Part shown: piece by piece, positions 1 to 8,528 of the stretch
Layout of the letters: the number at the start of each line of letters is the position of its first letter
Numbering within the stretch: position 1 is the stretch's first letter
Origin: JAZOTM01 sp045657625
Lineage (GTDB): Bacteria; Bacillota; Clostridia; Lachnospirales; Lachnospiraceae
Assembly (NCBI GenBank): GCA_045657625.1
Contig: JAZOTM010000019.1
Span: 1 to 64,000 of the forward strand
DNA length: 64,000 nucleotides
Reading direction: 5' to 3'
Translations under genes and position numbers: made by a program
The notes under the pieces: model-generated
What the model was told of the DNA's origin: nothing
The model's input: the letters and a program-made list of their open reading frames with translations, nothing else
The model's database searches: none

Positions 1-150
1 AGTATCTTTGGAATAAATATCCTTATTGAGTTCTCCTTGCTCTGAAATAACATCCTCATATTCTACACATGGATTTTCTGAATCTGAAACCATTGTACTT
101 GATTGTCTTTGGGCAAATTCTTCAAACTTACGCTGTTCCCAAGATGTTGT
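1..150 (-). pseudogene. HsdS specificity cassette fragment, inverted, start-less
   Basis: On the minus strand this reads SWEQRKFEEFAQRQSS onward, the typical beginning of a type I restriction specificity target-recognition domain, and it runs off the left edge. An in-frame stop at 151-153 lies immediately upstream and there is no start codon before the SWEQRK motif. It is therefore a silent cassette or the rest of a gene split by recombination. Its first 20 bases (125-144) are the inverse of 743-762 in the neighbouring cassette. Identity as an HsdS fragment is clear; its expression state is inferred. Confidence 0.75.
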
Positions 151-219
151 TTAACACTACGCCATTTTCATCATATTGAGTTACCACCATATTACTCATT
201 CCTGGGAACAGCGTAAGTT
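125..219. repeat. Inverted repeat between the two hsdS cassettes
   Basis: The minus-strand cassette has AACTTACGCTGTTCCCAAGA at 125-144. Its reverse complement occurs over 17 bases at 203-219 and over the full 20 bases at 743-762. The arms encode the conserved EQRK start of each recognition domain. The 58-bp spacer between the first two arms contains no gene. Confidence 0.85.
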
Positions 220-1378
220 GGGAGAGCTTGCAAGTTTCTCCAAAGGATCTGGTTATTCAAAGAGTGATTTAAAAGACAATGGAACTCCAATTATTCTTTA
301 CGGTAGGTTATATACAAAATATGAAACAGTAATATCTGAAGTAGATACATTTGCAGATGCAAGATCAGGCTCTATCTATAGCAAAGGTGGAGAAGTAATT
401 GTACCTGGATCAGGTGAGACTGCTGAAGATATTTCAATAGCCTCAGTTGTTGAAAATGCTGGAGTCCTGCTAGGTGGAGACTTGAATATTATTTCACCAC
501 CAGAAGAAATAGACTCCGCCTTTTTGGCGATAAGTATTTCAAATGGAAAGCCTCATAAAGATATGGCTAAAATGGCTCAGGGAAAATCTGTTGTTCATCT
601 TCATAACTCAGATTTGGAAAAAATAGATTTACCATATCCAAGTTTGGAGGAACAAAGAAAAATAAGCGGTACCTTTGCCAAACTTGACAACCTTATCACC
701 CTTCATCAGTGTAAGTGTATATTTGAAAACTATTATTTTGTGTCTTGGGAACAGCGTAAGTTCGGTGAGGTTTTAAATGAGACCAGAGAAAAGACTACTG
801 TAGAAGATGAAGATACATTACTTTCATGTGCTATAGATGGAATGTTTCTCAACTCTGAGTTATTTAGCCACTTTAGAGGCTCATCCAATGTTGGATACTT
901 AAAAGTAAAAAAGAACGATTTGATTTTATCAGCACAGAACTTACATTTAGGAAATTGTAATGTCAATTTACGCTTCGAACATGGCATAATATCGCCTGCT
1001 TATAAGGTTTATGAATTGATAAACTGTAATCCATTATTTATGCAAGCATGGGTCAAGCAAGATAAGACAAAAGATTTCTTTTTAAAGGCATCGACTGAAG
1101 GGGCAAGTGTTTGTAGAAAAAATATAGTTTGGGAAGAATTATATAAGCAGGAGTTGCCTATTCCGAAAATTGATGAACAGGAAAAAATTGGGGAGTTCTT
1201 TCATGACCTTGACAACCTTATCACCCTTCATCAGCGATCGATTAGTGATTTAGATATTATACACTTTCATGACTGTTTCTTGGCTAAAGTAATTGTTTTT
1301 GCCTTTGAAGGATTTTTCTTAAATGATATACTAAATAAAGTGAAAATGAAGAAGAAGAGGGGATTTGAGCAGCACTAG
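176..1378 (+). CDS. Type I restriction specificity subunit (HsdS), probably silent cassette
   Basis: HsdS subunits carry two target-recognition domains and direct the HsdM/HsdR complex to its DNA site. Here TRD1 begins SWEQRKLGEL and ends LDNLITLHQ (about residues 9-178). TRD2 begins SWEQRKFGEV at about 190 and ends with the same LDNLITLHQ (about 345-354). The only start is a TTG at 176 with no visible ribosome-binding site. The last 46 residues after LITLHQR do not look like an HsdS C-terminus, so the 3' end seems replaced or deleted. No hsdM or hsdR is in the window; they may lie to the left. It is best read as a donor cassette for hsdS shuffling. Confidence 0.75.
   Translation: MSYHHITHSWEQRKLGELASFSKGSGYSKSDLKDNGTPIILYGRLYTKYETVISEVDTFADARSGSIYSKGGEVIVPGSGETAEDISIASVVENAGVLLGGDLNIISPPEEIDSAFLAISISNGKPHKDMAKMAQGKSVVHLHNSDLEKIDLPYPSLEEQRKISGTFAKLDNLITLHQCKCIFENYYFVSWEQRKFGEVLNETREKTTVEDEDTLLSCAIDGMFLNSELFSHFRGSSNVGYLKVKKNDLILSAQNLHLGNCNVNLRFEHGIISPAYKVYELINCNPLFMQAWVKQDKTKDFFLKASTEGASVCRKNIVWEELYKQELPIPKIDEQEKIGEFFHDLDNLITLHQRSISDLDIIHFHDCFLAKVIVFAFEGFFLNDILNKVKMKKKRGFEQH
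683..1234 (+). repeat. 27-bp direct repeat at the ends of both HsdS domains
   Basis: A 27-base sequence encoding LDNLITLHQ is identical at 683-709 and 1208-1234. With the repeat at 203-219/743-762 it flanks TRD2 at both ends, so either pair could mediate domain exchange. Confidence 0.85.
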
Positions 1379-2149
1379 ATGGGTGAATTTTTTAAAAGTA
1401 ATGATTATTTGAGGGCTATATATAAGCATAAGAACTTACCGGTATATGTGACTGATGAGTTTGATTTTTATAGATGTGTGGAATTCAATGAAAGTTTTTA
1501 TGGTAAATCTGTTTATGAACTTCATGCAGGAAATCTAAGGGAATGTAGGGGGCGGTATTCGAAGCTTTTTCCTGATCAACGTATTTCTTATTGGGCAGAT
1601 TCTCCCAATACTTCTCGAGCAGAAATAAAAAAGCATGGTTCAAGCAACAATATTATTACTTTTTGGGCTTATGATGATGCTACCAGCACTATTCCTATTA
1701 CTGATAATGATGAGCCGTTAATTATTGTAGATGGTAGAAAATGTGGAGTACAGGAATTAATAGACAAGATAGATGATGGTAGAGTGCTTACATTAAGTGA
1801 GGAGAATATGATGAAACGTATCTTGGAGCAGAAGCCGGATTGCTTGGCTTATGATTCAAGAGCGCACAAGGGTGGAGAAAACTATATTTTTCTTGAAAAA
1901 GGTTTTAAGAAATTAGCAGTAAGACAATTAAGACTTCGTCTTGGAAATAGAAGTGCCAAGAATACTCAAACCATTGTTTGCGCAGATACTTGTGATTATA
2001 TGCCGTATATTGAAAATTATGGATATTGTTTTGAACCTATAGCGCGCGTGGGGTTAAGAAAAGAATTCTTAGAATCAGAACAATATAAGTATTATTTAGA
2101 GAATTATGATATTTCAGCCGATAAGTTGCGTTCGGCGTTTAGAGATTAG
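1379..2149 (+). CDS. Hypothetical protein with weak RES-domain resemblance
   Basis: A 256-residue soluble protein whose ATG abuts the stop of the HsdS cassette. The segment RGRYSKLFPDQ, then SYWADSPNTSRAEIKKHG (about residues 57-88), resembles the Arg...Glu layout of RES domains, an ADP-ribosyltransferase-like fold found in NAD-degrading toxins. The C-terminal part (RQLRLRLGNR, then NYGYCFEPIARVG) is not recognised. It sits first in a tightly spaced co-directional block with a GIY-YIG nuclease, a helicase and a HEPN-like protein, which suggests a role in genome defence or conflict. Catalytic function is not shown, and the RES assignment is weak. Confidence 0.6.
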   Translation: MGEFFKSNDYLRAIYKHKNLPVYVTDEFDFYRCVEFNESFYGKSVYELHAGNLRECRGRYSKLFPDQRISYWADSPNTSRAEIKKHGSSNNIITFWAYDDATSTIPITDNDEPLIIVDGRKCGVQELIDKIDDGRVLTLSEENMMKRILEQKPDCLAYDSRAHKGGENYIFLEKGFKKLAVRQLRLRLGNRSAKNTQTIVCADTCDYMPYIENYGYCFEPIARVGLRKEFLESEQYKYYLENYDISADKLRSAFRD

Positions 2150-2164
2150 GAAGGTAGTATTATC

Positions 2165-2995
2165 ATGTATGGAAAATCAATTGAATTATTTCTCGTGAAT
2201 GGAACCGCAGAAAGCTTAATAACTGCAGAATTGTCTAATTGGAACGGAAAGGCAATTAAGATTCCGCGCACTGAGGTAGCTGAATGTGAGCGAGATGACA
2301 TCAAGGGAGTAGGAGTATACTTTCTGTTCTGCAAAGAAGAGGATGGAGGAGACTCTGTCTATATTGGCGAGGCAGAGAATGTTCTTGATAGACTGAAACA
2401 ACATTTGAGAGATTATCAGTCTGATAAAGAAGATTATTATTGGAATACTGCTGTAGCTTTTGTGGGAAGTGCTCTTAATAAGGCGCTTATACGTTATCTT
2501 GAAAATCGCCTAGTGAAGATTGCCCGTGAATGTGGTCGTTATAAAGTTCTTACAAAGAATACCTATAGTAAAACAGTGTTGAAAGAATCTCAAATTGCTT
2601 CTATGGAAGAGTTTACAGATAACATAAAGATTCTTATAGCAACGTTGGGCTACAATGTTCTTACAGCAATTCCACAAGCAGCAGATGATACTAAGTATCT
2701 TTTTTGTAAGGGCTCTGGGGCAGATGCAAGGGGATTTATAAGTGCTGGTGGAATTACAGTTCTTAAAGGATCCAGGGTATCTGATGGTACAGTACCATCA
2801 TTTGAGACTAGGGGTAAATCATATTACAGGTTACGACAGCAATTGGAGAATGATGGGACGATAGTTGATAGGATATTTCAACGTGATTATGAATTTAATG
2901 CTCCATCAGCAGCATCTGCGGTTGTAATGGGGCATACATCCAATGGTAATGTTGATTGGAAGGATGAGAATGGCGTAAAACTTAAAGATTTGTAG
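2165..2995 (+). CDS. GIY-YIG nuclease with C-terminal DUF4357 domain
   Basis: The N-terminal half has the GIY-YIG signature: GVYFLF (about 50-55) followed by VYIGEAENVLDRLKQH (65-80). The tyrosines, the catalytic arginine (about R76) and the metal-binding glutamate (about E113, in RYLENRL) are all present, so an active metal-dependent DNA nuclease is expected. Residues about 186-260 (ADARGFISAGGITVLKGSRV) match DUF4357, which is often fused to GIY-YIG domains near restriction systems. AGGAAGG at 2149-2155 is the ribosome-binding site. It belongs to the same block as the RecQ-like helicase and may supply its cleavage partner. Confidence 0.85.
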   Translation: MYGKSIELFLVNGTAESLITAELSNWNGKAIKIPRTEVAECERDDIKGVGVYFLFCKEEDGGDSVYIGEAENVLDRLKQHLRDYQSDKEDYYWNTAVAFVGSALNKALIRYLENRLVKIARECGRYKVLTKNTYSKTVLKESQIASMEEFTDNIKILIATLGYNVLTAIPQAADDTKYLFCKGSGADARGFISAGGITVLKGSRVSDGTVPSFETRGKSYYRLRQQLENDGTIVDRIFQRDYEFNAPSAASAVVMGHTSNGNVDWKDENGVKLKDL

Positions 2996-3018
2996 ATGGC
3001 AGAAAGAGGTGGTTTTAC

Positions 3019-4002
3019 ATGTTTACTAAAATGGATAATTCTGGAGTTGAAGATATTTGCTACGAGGATTCCCATGTTGAAAAAGTGTTGGTTGAAATAA
3101 AAGGCCATTTCGATGAGTACTTTGAAAAATTTATCGAAACTGGGGCAGGTAATAAAGTTTCAATGGCTGATTTTGAAAAACTTCAAAAGAAATTTGGTGT
3201 TGATCCGGCAAAAGTAAATAATAAAAAAGCTGTTACTGGAAATTACATTACCATCATCAAGGAAGCGATTGACGATTTTGAAAAAGATCGCGAGTCATAC
3301 GAAAAGATATTTGATGAAGAATTATTGGACGATTATGACGAGGATGCAGATGTTTTCAAATCTAAGGTTCTCCGTAATGAGTGCCCGATTATTAGAAAAA
3401 CACTTGCCAATAAGAAGGCTAAAGAGCTAGATAAATATCGTGCGGCTTTTGGAACGGCTGACGCGGATGATTTGCTTGCGGTGGTCTATAACCTATGTGT
3501 TTTTGGTAATGAATATGCTAGTGAGTATAATTCAGATACTTATGAAGACGTAAAAACATATAAGGATCTCGGCGTTGAGCTTTTGGACACGGATGAATAT
3601 ACATATTACGGAGTTATAGGTGGTGGCATAAAGACCCATATGCTTTTTAAAATTTATCCAGGGCTATTTCCAAATCGTAGCAGAAATGCAATATGGGCGC
3701 TGTGGTATTTAACAGGAAAGCAAACTTTTGGCTGCAAAACAGATTCTGAGTTTTTGATGATAGATGTTAATAAGAGTATTACCCAGCAGAATTATTTCTA
3801 TCCGTATCAACTATTTGCATATTATGCATTTGAAATATATAAGATGCTCCGTGACAAGGCAGAAGAAATGGGAGCATACATTGATACGGAATATAGATAT
3901 GTTATTGTCGATAAGTTTTTAGACTTTGTGGCAGATGAGCACGAAGAAGAAATATCATTTTTGAAGGCGCAGATTAGAGATGGAGGAATGGGATTTGCTT
4001 AA
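3019..4002 (+). CDS. Hypothetical protein of the helicase operon
   Basis: A 327-residue protein I do not recognise. The N-terminal half is acidic and helical (DDFEKDRESYEKIFDEELLDD near residues 91-111). The middle contains YYGVIGGGIKTHMLFKIYPG (about 195-214), and the C-terminus is again helical and acidic. There is no signal peptide or membrane segment. AGAGG precedes the ATG. Its end overlaps the helicase start by 23 bases, which indicates translational coupling, so it probably acts with the helicase as an adaptor or effector. Confidence 0.7.
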   Translation: MFTKMDNSGVEDICYEDSHVEKVLVEIKGHFDEYFEKFIETGAGNKVSMADFEKLQKKFGVDPAKVNNKKAVTGNYITIIKEAIDDFEKDRESYEKIFDEELLDDYDEDADVFKSKVLRNECPIIRKTLANKKAKELDKYRAAFGTADADDLLAVVYNLCVFGNEYASEYNSDTYEDVKTYKDLGVELLDTDEYTYYGVIGGGIKTHMLFKIYPGLFPNRSRNAIWALWYLTGKQTFGCKTDSEFLMIDVNKSITQQNYFYPYQLFAYYAFEIYKMLRDKAEEMGAYIDTEYRYVIVDKFLDFVADEHEEEISFLKAQIRDGGMGFA

Positions 4003-5965
4003 TCTTGATAAGGATTTTAAAGAAAAGTTTCCTCAATATGACTTTTCATTAAGCGAACTACAAAAGAACGTTATCACTAACGTGGTTGAAAATGATAATA
4101 CCCTCTGCATTATGCCAACAGGTGGAGGAAAATCTATTATTTATTGGATGTCAGCGCTTGAATTAGGCGGAATGGCTATAGTTGTATCTCCATTAACAGC
4201 ACTTATAGAGGAACAGGCACAAAAGATACAAGAACATGGATATAGCGCATTAGTTATTCATGGCGGAATAAACGCAATGAAGCAGATGGATATTCTATCT
4301 GAGGTTGCAGAAGGAAAAGTCACGCCTGACTTTATATTTGCTAGTCCAGAGAAGATTGCAACAGATGGTTATTTTGAATATTGCCTAAAGCAGCGAAAAA
4401 ATGATATTAAGCTTGTTGTTATCGATGAGGTCCATTGTGTTAGTCAATGGGGCATGAGCTTTAGACCATTTTATAAGCGCATTCCGGATTTTATGGATCG
4501 TTTATTTGGTGCAGACGACTGGTGCAGAATTTTAGCACTTACTGCAACTTTAAATCCCATGGAGCTTAATGATATTTGCGATGCTTTTAGAATAACAAGG
4601 AAAAATATTCTGAAGCAGACAATTCTTATGCGAAATGAGATTCAGTTGCATGTTAAAAAGTTTATAAAAGAGGATGAGAAAGAGGAAAAATTCTGGGAAC
4701 TCCTAAAAATGCACAAGGGCGAGAAGACTCTAGTGTATCTTTACAGGAAACGTGGTGATAGAGGCGTAACCGGATTATGCCAAAAAGCATTGGAAGAGGG
4801 GTATAGAGCTGCAGAGTTTCATGGTGACATGAACGCCAAGGAACGAATGGAAATCATAGACAAATATCGCTCCGGCCAGATTGATGTGATATTTGCTACC
4901 AATGCTTTTGGAATGGGAATTGATATACCAGATATACGTGTTGTTATTCATTTTATGATTCCAGAATCCGCAGAGCAGTATTATCAGGAAGTCGGTAGAG
5001 CTGCTAGAGATGGGAACGGGGCAAATGCCTACCTGCTGTATTCAAACAAAAATATTGATGTAAAGCGTACATACTTTATCGATGGCTCTTTTCCATCAGA
5101 GGATAAGCTTAGAAAAACATATGAAAATATAGGTAAACGCACAGGACTTAGAGTTCTACCATATTTTGATAATGAGGATATACAGGAATGCTTGCCATAT
5201 TACATGAAAGCTGGACTTATAAACGTTGTGTGCAAGGGATTTTCGGGATTGAGTGAAATCTGCGATATAAAAGATCCTGAGATAGAACGGCTGTATGAAT
5301 TAACTCCAGCAAAGGGATATGCTAAGACCGTTAGAAAAAGTGGATTATCTCCAGAGGAGTTTTCGGAAAAGATATATGAGGCTGTCCTTCGTAAGATGCT
5401 GAAATTAAACAAACCATTGGAAAGATGGCTTGTAGTCGAAGTTGTCGATAATGAGATATCTGAGGAACAAATGGAGATTATGCTTTCAGATATTGATGAA
5501 AAGAAAAAATATAAGCACGGACTGTTGGACTACTTTGTGTATCTGTTGGAGGATAACGAAACGTCGCAGCAACTTCACCAAGAAATAGCTCGATATCTGG
5601 GAATGGATAAATACCAGCTCAATCGTATATACAAGACAATTGATGGCAATCATGTGCGAAGTAAATCGGAGGTCATTATTTGTGATTTGCTAGCAAAGGC
5701 GGGGATAGATTACCAATATGAAGAGCTTCTGGAATATCAGCCTGGTAAGAGAATCAATCCCGACTTTACAATATATCTTTCTGGTAATAGAAAGGTGTAT
5801 TGGGAACATGTAGGATTACTTGGTAATGAGAAATATGATTCAGATTGGTTACATAAGATTGATATTTACGATAAGTATTTTCCAGGACAATTGTATAGGA
5901 CATATGAAAGTGGAGCAATTTCTTTAGATGCAGAGAATGTAATTAATCAAATAAAACAGTTATAA
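3980..5965 (+). CDS. RecQ-family helicase fused to a PD-(D/E)XK nuclease-like domain
   Basis: Superfamily 2 helicase motifs are complete: Walker A MPTGGGKS (45-52), DEVH (149-152) with SQWG, LALTAT (motif III), FHGDMNAKER, and FATNAFGMGID followed by QEVGRAARDG (motifs V and VI). DEVH with SQWG is typical of RecQ, but the usual RecQ four-cysteine zinc site and HRDC domain are not evident. Residues about 560-661 form a second domain with SEVIICDLL, PDFTI and VYWEHVG (E564, D595, E609), the pattern of restriction-like PD-(D/E)XK nucleases. The product should unwind and possibly cut DNA. It overlaps the upstream gene by 23 bases. Confidence 0.85.
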   Translation: MEEWDLLNLDKDFKEKFPQYDFSLSELQKNVITNVVENDNTLCIMPTGGGKSIIYWMSALELGGMAIVVSPLTALIEEQAQKIQEHGYSALVIHGGINAMKQMDILSEVAEGKVTPDFIFASPEKIATDGYFEYCLKQRKNDIKLVVIDEVHCVSQWGMSFRPFYKRIPDFMDRLFGADDWCRILALTATLNPMELNDICDAFRITRKNILKQTILMRNEIQLHVKKFIKEDEKEEKFWELLKMHKGEKTLVYLYRKRGDRGVTGLCQKALEEGYRAAEFHGDMNAKERMEIIDKYRSGQIDVIFATNAFGMGIDIPDIRVVIHFMIPESAEQYYQEVGRAARDGNGANAYLLYSNKNIDVKRTYFIDGSFPSEDKLRKTYENIGKRTGLRVLPYFDNEDIQECLPYYMKAGLINVVCKGFSGLSEICDIKDPEIERLYELTPAKGYAKTVRKSGLSPEEFSEKIYEAVLRKMLKLNKPLERWLVVEVVDNEISEEQMEIMLSDIDEKKKYKHGLLDYFVYLLEDNETSQQLHQEIARYLGMDKYQLNRIYKTIDGNHVRSKSEVIICDLLAKAGIDYQYEELLEYQPGKRINPDFTIYLSGNRKVYWEHVGLLGNEKYDSDWLHKIDIYDKYFPGQLYRTYESGAISLDAENVINQIKQL

Positions 5966-5991
5966 AATGGAGATATAATATAAGGGAAACT

Positions 5992-6780
5992 ATGGGAAAT
6001 AAACAGTATAAACAATTCACCATCAATACATTAGAAGACGGATGCTATGTATTGAAAAGCTTGATTGTTCCAGTTATTGTTAATTTGGAAAAATTTAATG
6101 CCTACTCGAAGGAGGCTAAAGAATTATTAGATAAGTATAGATTTGATGATATGATTCCAGCGGAAGAATATGATGCTATTCATGATAAGGTGTTGTATCG
6201 CCAAAGAGAGATATTAAGATTTATTGCAGATTATCAGTCATCGTCATTTTCATATATTGGAATTAGAAAAATTTTAGTTAAGAAAGATTATGTGAAGAGA
6301 GAATTGCCGGAGGAATGTCAAAAGGTATTAAATAATCTTCTTGATGTGAGAAACTGGTCATTTCATAACGCACAGTCGATGTTAGTGGCAGAACTTGAAA
6401 ATGCAAAAAGATTAATTCCGCCTGCGTTAGTTGGTGTAGCTGAAATTAAACCTGTGCTTAATCCTGTGATTGTCAATAAAGTTAAGAGTTATTCACGGAG
6501 TATGCTGAGTAGTTTTATTAGTCATAATACAGTACGATTAAAGGAATTTAATATAGTACTTACCGAGATGAAAAGTGATTATCAAGAAATGTATGAGATG
6601 TTACCTGATGCTTCATCGTTGATGGTAGGTGTTGGTATGATGTATGAAGTTCAATATATAGAACAAGAAGTGCTTTGTCAGAATCCTATGAATGCTGGGA
6701 GCAAGATAGCATCATTATCAATGGGGATTCAAAAAGGAAAATATGATGGTTCCGATGATTCGTATAAGGAATGTACATAA
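5992..6780 (+). CDS. Hypothetical protein with HEPN-type RNxxxH motif
   Basis: A 262-residue, mostly helical protein. Residues 119-125 read VRNWSFH, that is R120-N121-x3-H125. This fits the Rx4-6H motif with a polar residue after the arginine that forms the RNase site of HEPN domains in toxins and abortive-infection proteins. The surrounding segment (LPEECQKVLNNLLDV before it, NAQSMLVAELENAKR after it) is helical on both sides, as expected. It is the last gene of the helicase block and is followed by a terminator. The HEPN call rests on the motif and the helical context only. Confidence 0.6.
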   Translation: MGNKQYKQFTINTLEDGCYVLKSLIVPVIVNLEKFNAYSKEAKELLDKYRFDDMIPAEEYDAIHDKVLYRQREILRFIADYQSSSFSYIGIRKILVKKDYVKRELPEECQKVLNNLLDVRNWSFHNAQSMLVAELENAKRLIPPALVGVAEIKPVLNPVIVNKVKSYSRSMLSSFISHNTVRLKEFNIVLTEMKSDYQEMYEMLPDASSLMVGVGMMYEVQYIEQEVLCQNPMNAGSKIASLSMGIQKGKYDGSDDSYKECT

Positions 6781-6846
6781 ACCATATTTTATAAAAACTC
6801 TGTTATTAAATTTGTGGCAAAATAGTTATTTTGCAGTTAATCAGCG

Positions 6847-6900
6847 AACTTTGGGCTAATAGTATGATTGACATTTATACTAAATAGTCCAAAGTTTTTT
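6847..6900 (+). terminator. Intrinsic terminator after the HEPN-like gene
   Basis: AACTTTGGGCTA at 6847-6858 pairs with TAGTCCAAAGTT at 6885-6896 (one G-T pair), with an inner TAGTAT/ATACTA stem. A run of six T follows at 6895-6900. Confidence 0.8.
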
Positions 6901-6901
6901 G

Positions 6902-6931
6902 TTGTAAAAAATGCGAAGGATGAATTATAAT
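6902..6931 (+). promoter_or_regulatory. Candidate promoter upstream of the RNase III gene
   Basis: TTGTAA (6902-6907), an 18-base spacer and TATAAT (6926-6931). This leaves a leader of about 220 bases before the ATG at 7160, in which I see no other clear structure. Confidence 0.45.
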
Positions 6932-7159
6932 AATTTTGAAACTGAATATTGGGGCGTGATGCGTTTTAAATCTTGCGTTCTATTTGTACGAGATTTATTC
7001 CTGTATATGCAAGTGTGCTTGAGTAAATACATGAAAATAGAGAAGAAAATTTAAAATCCATGTCTAATGCAGACGATTACTATCTCACGAGTAGTCTATT
7101 TTGTGTTAGATTATTATGCCCCTTTCAGCAAGATAATTGCAGAAAGGATTTTTTATTTT

Positions 7160-8281
7160 ATGGAAAAGAAAGACTTATTTGGTACCTTGGTACCGCAGCA
7201 GATTGGAAATTACAGATTTAAGAATGAAGCACTTCTAAAGCAAGCTTTTACTCGTCGTTCTTACACGGAAGAGAATGGCGGAGAAAACAATGAGGTATTG
7301 GAGTTCATTGGTGATAAAGCGTTAGATATTGCCGTTGTAAGATATCTCGTTCGTAAATACGGTAATGCTCCAACAAAAGATGATCTTAATAAAATGAGAT
7401 GGACTGGTGAAAAGTTTGACTATGAGTTTTCATCTAGCTTAGATGAAGGTGAATTAACTATTATTAAGCAAAGATTGGTTCAGAAAGACACATTGGCAAG
7501 ACGAATCGATGAATTAAGCATAGCAGATTATCTCATAATGGGAAAAGGAGATGTGTTGAATAACAGAGAGCAGGATAAATCTGTTAAAGAAGATCTCTTT
7601 GAGGCAATTATAGGGGCAGTAGCTATTGATAGTAATTGGGATTTTGAGATAATTCAGGAAGTTGTTGAGGTTATGTTAAATCCGGATTCTATCCTTGCAA
7701 CAGATGCTGAGATAGATTATGTACGCTTAATATATGAGTGGGATGAATCCTATGGAAATAAGCCTTGGTTTCAGTATGAAGAGCATGGTGAAAGCAGCAC
7801 ATGGTATATGCGTCGTGAGAATACTATTTATCAGAGCTGCAATGTGCTTGGTAGCAAAGAACAGCAGTATCTTTCAGGCACAACGCGAATTTGTTTCGTT
7901 AAGATAGCAGATGATGTTCCTTCTTTTGCCGGATTTGGCTATTCTAAAAATGAAGCGCGAAGAAATGCTTGTAAATTAGCATATGAGTATCTTGAATCAC
8001 ATGATATGCTTTTTACTATCAGAGACGAGATTGATGAGCCTATATTAGAGATGGCGATTAATCAGTTGGAGATTTTAGCTAGACGTGATTATATTGAGAT
8101 GCCTGAGTATGGATATCAAGAAGAACATGACGATGATGGAAATCCTATATGGTATGTTACATGTCATGTAGATGGGTTTGATGTGACAATGTCAGCTGAG
8201 TCTTCGTCCAAGAAACAAGCAAAGAAGGAAGCAGCATTGGATATGTTGAATTACGTGTTAGAGAATTATGAGGAGGAGTAA
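7160..8281 (+). CDS. Accessory ribonuclease III with two dsRNA-binding regions
   Basis: The endonuclease domain has NEVLEFIGD (44-52) and KEDLFEAIIGA (143-153). Residues E45, D52, D145 and E148 match the catalytic tetrad of RNase III (E38, D45, D114, E117 in E. coli) with identical local spacing, so it should cleave double-stranded RNA. Two candidate dsRNA-binding regions follow: about 208-290 (GFGYSKNEARRNACKLAYEYL) and about 300-370 (SSSKKQAKKEAALDML). Normal bacterial RNase III is about 230 residues with one such domain. I chose the ATG at 7160 because family similarity begins there; an upstream start at 7067 adds 31 unrelated residues. The chromosomal rnc is presumably elsewhere, so this is likely an island-borne paralogue. 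Confidence 0.85.
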   Translation: MEKKDLFGTLVPQQIGNYRFKNEALLKQAFTRRSYTEENGGENNEVLEFIGDKALDIAVVRYLVRKYGNAPTKDDLNKMRWTGEKFDYEFSSSLDEGELTIIKQRLVQKDTLARRIDELSIADYLIMGKGDVLNNREQDKSVKEDLFEAIIGAVAIDSNWDFEIIQEVVEVMLNPDSILATDAEIDYVRLIYEWDESYGNKPWFQYEEHGESSTWYMRRENTIYQSCNVLGSKEQQYLSGTTRICFVKIADDVPSFAGFGYSKNEARRNACKLAYEYLESHDMLFTIRDEIDEPILEMAINQLEILARRDYIEMPEYGYQEEHDDDGNPIWYVTCHVDGFDVTMSAESSSKKQAKKEAALDMLNYVLENYEEE

Positions 8282-8283
8282 CT

Positions 8284-8478
8284 ATGTCAAAGTGGGCTTT
8301 TAATTATGATTCTGGAGAATACGAAGATATCGATCGTGATGGTTTTAGCTGGACCCGCGGTGAATATACTTATAACTGGGATGATAGTGAGTATCGACGA
8401 GAAGAAGAGGAGGAATGTCGTAGACAGGAAGAGGAAAATCGACGACAGATGTTTGATAACGATAATGAGTGGTGGTAG
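8284..8478 (+). CDS. Small charged hypothetical protein
   Basis: A 64-residue protein rich in Asp, Glu, Arg, Tyr and Trp, with a central REEEEECRRQEEENRRQ stretch likely to be helical. Its ATG lies two bases after the RNase III stop, with GAGGAGG overlapping the end of that gene, so the two are translationally coupled. The function is unknown; an inhibitor or cofactor of the RNase III is possible. Confidence 0.65.
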   Translation: MSKWAFNYDSGEYEDIDRDGFSWTRGEYTYNWDDSEYRREEEEECRRQEEENRRQMFDNDNEWW

Positions 8479-8486
8479 ATAACTAA

Positions 8487-8528
8487 ATCTTACCACAGTA
8501 AGAAATGTTCTTCCCACCGTGGTAAGAT
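8487..8528. promoter_or_regulatory. Inverted repeat before the XRE regulator
   Basis: ATCTTACCAC at 8487-8496 and GTGGTAAGAT at 8519-8528 are perfect inverted 10-mers. CTTAC/GTAAG sub-repeats occur inside and just downstream (8489-8502, and up to 8536). It may be an operator of the following XRE protein, or a terminator for the upstream gene pair, although no long T run follows. Confidence 0.6.
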
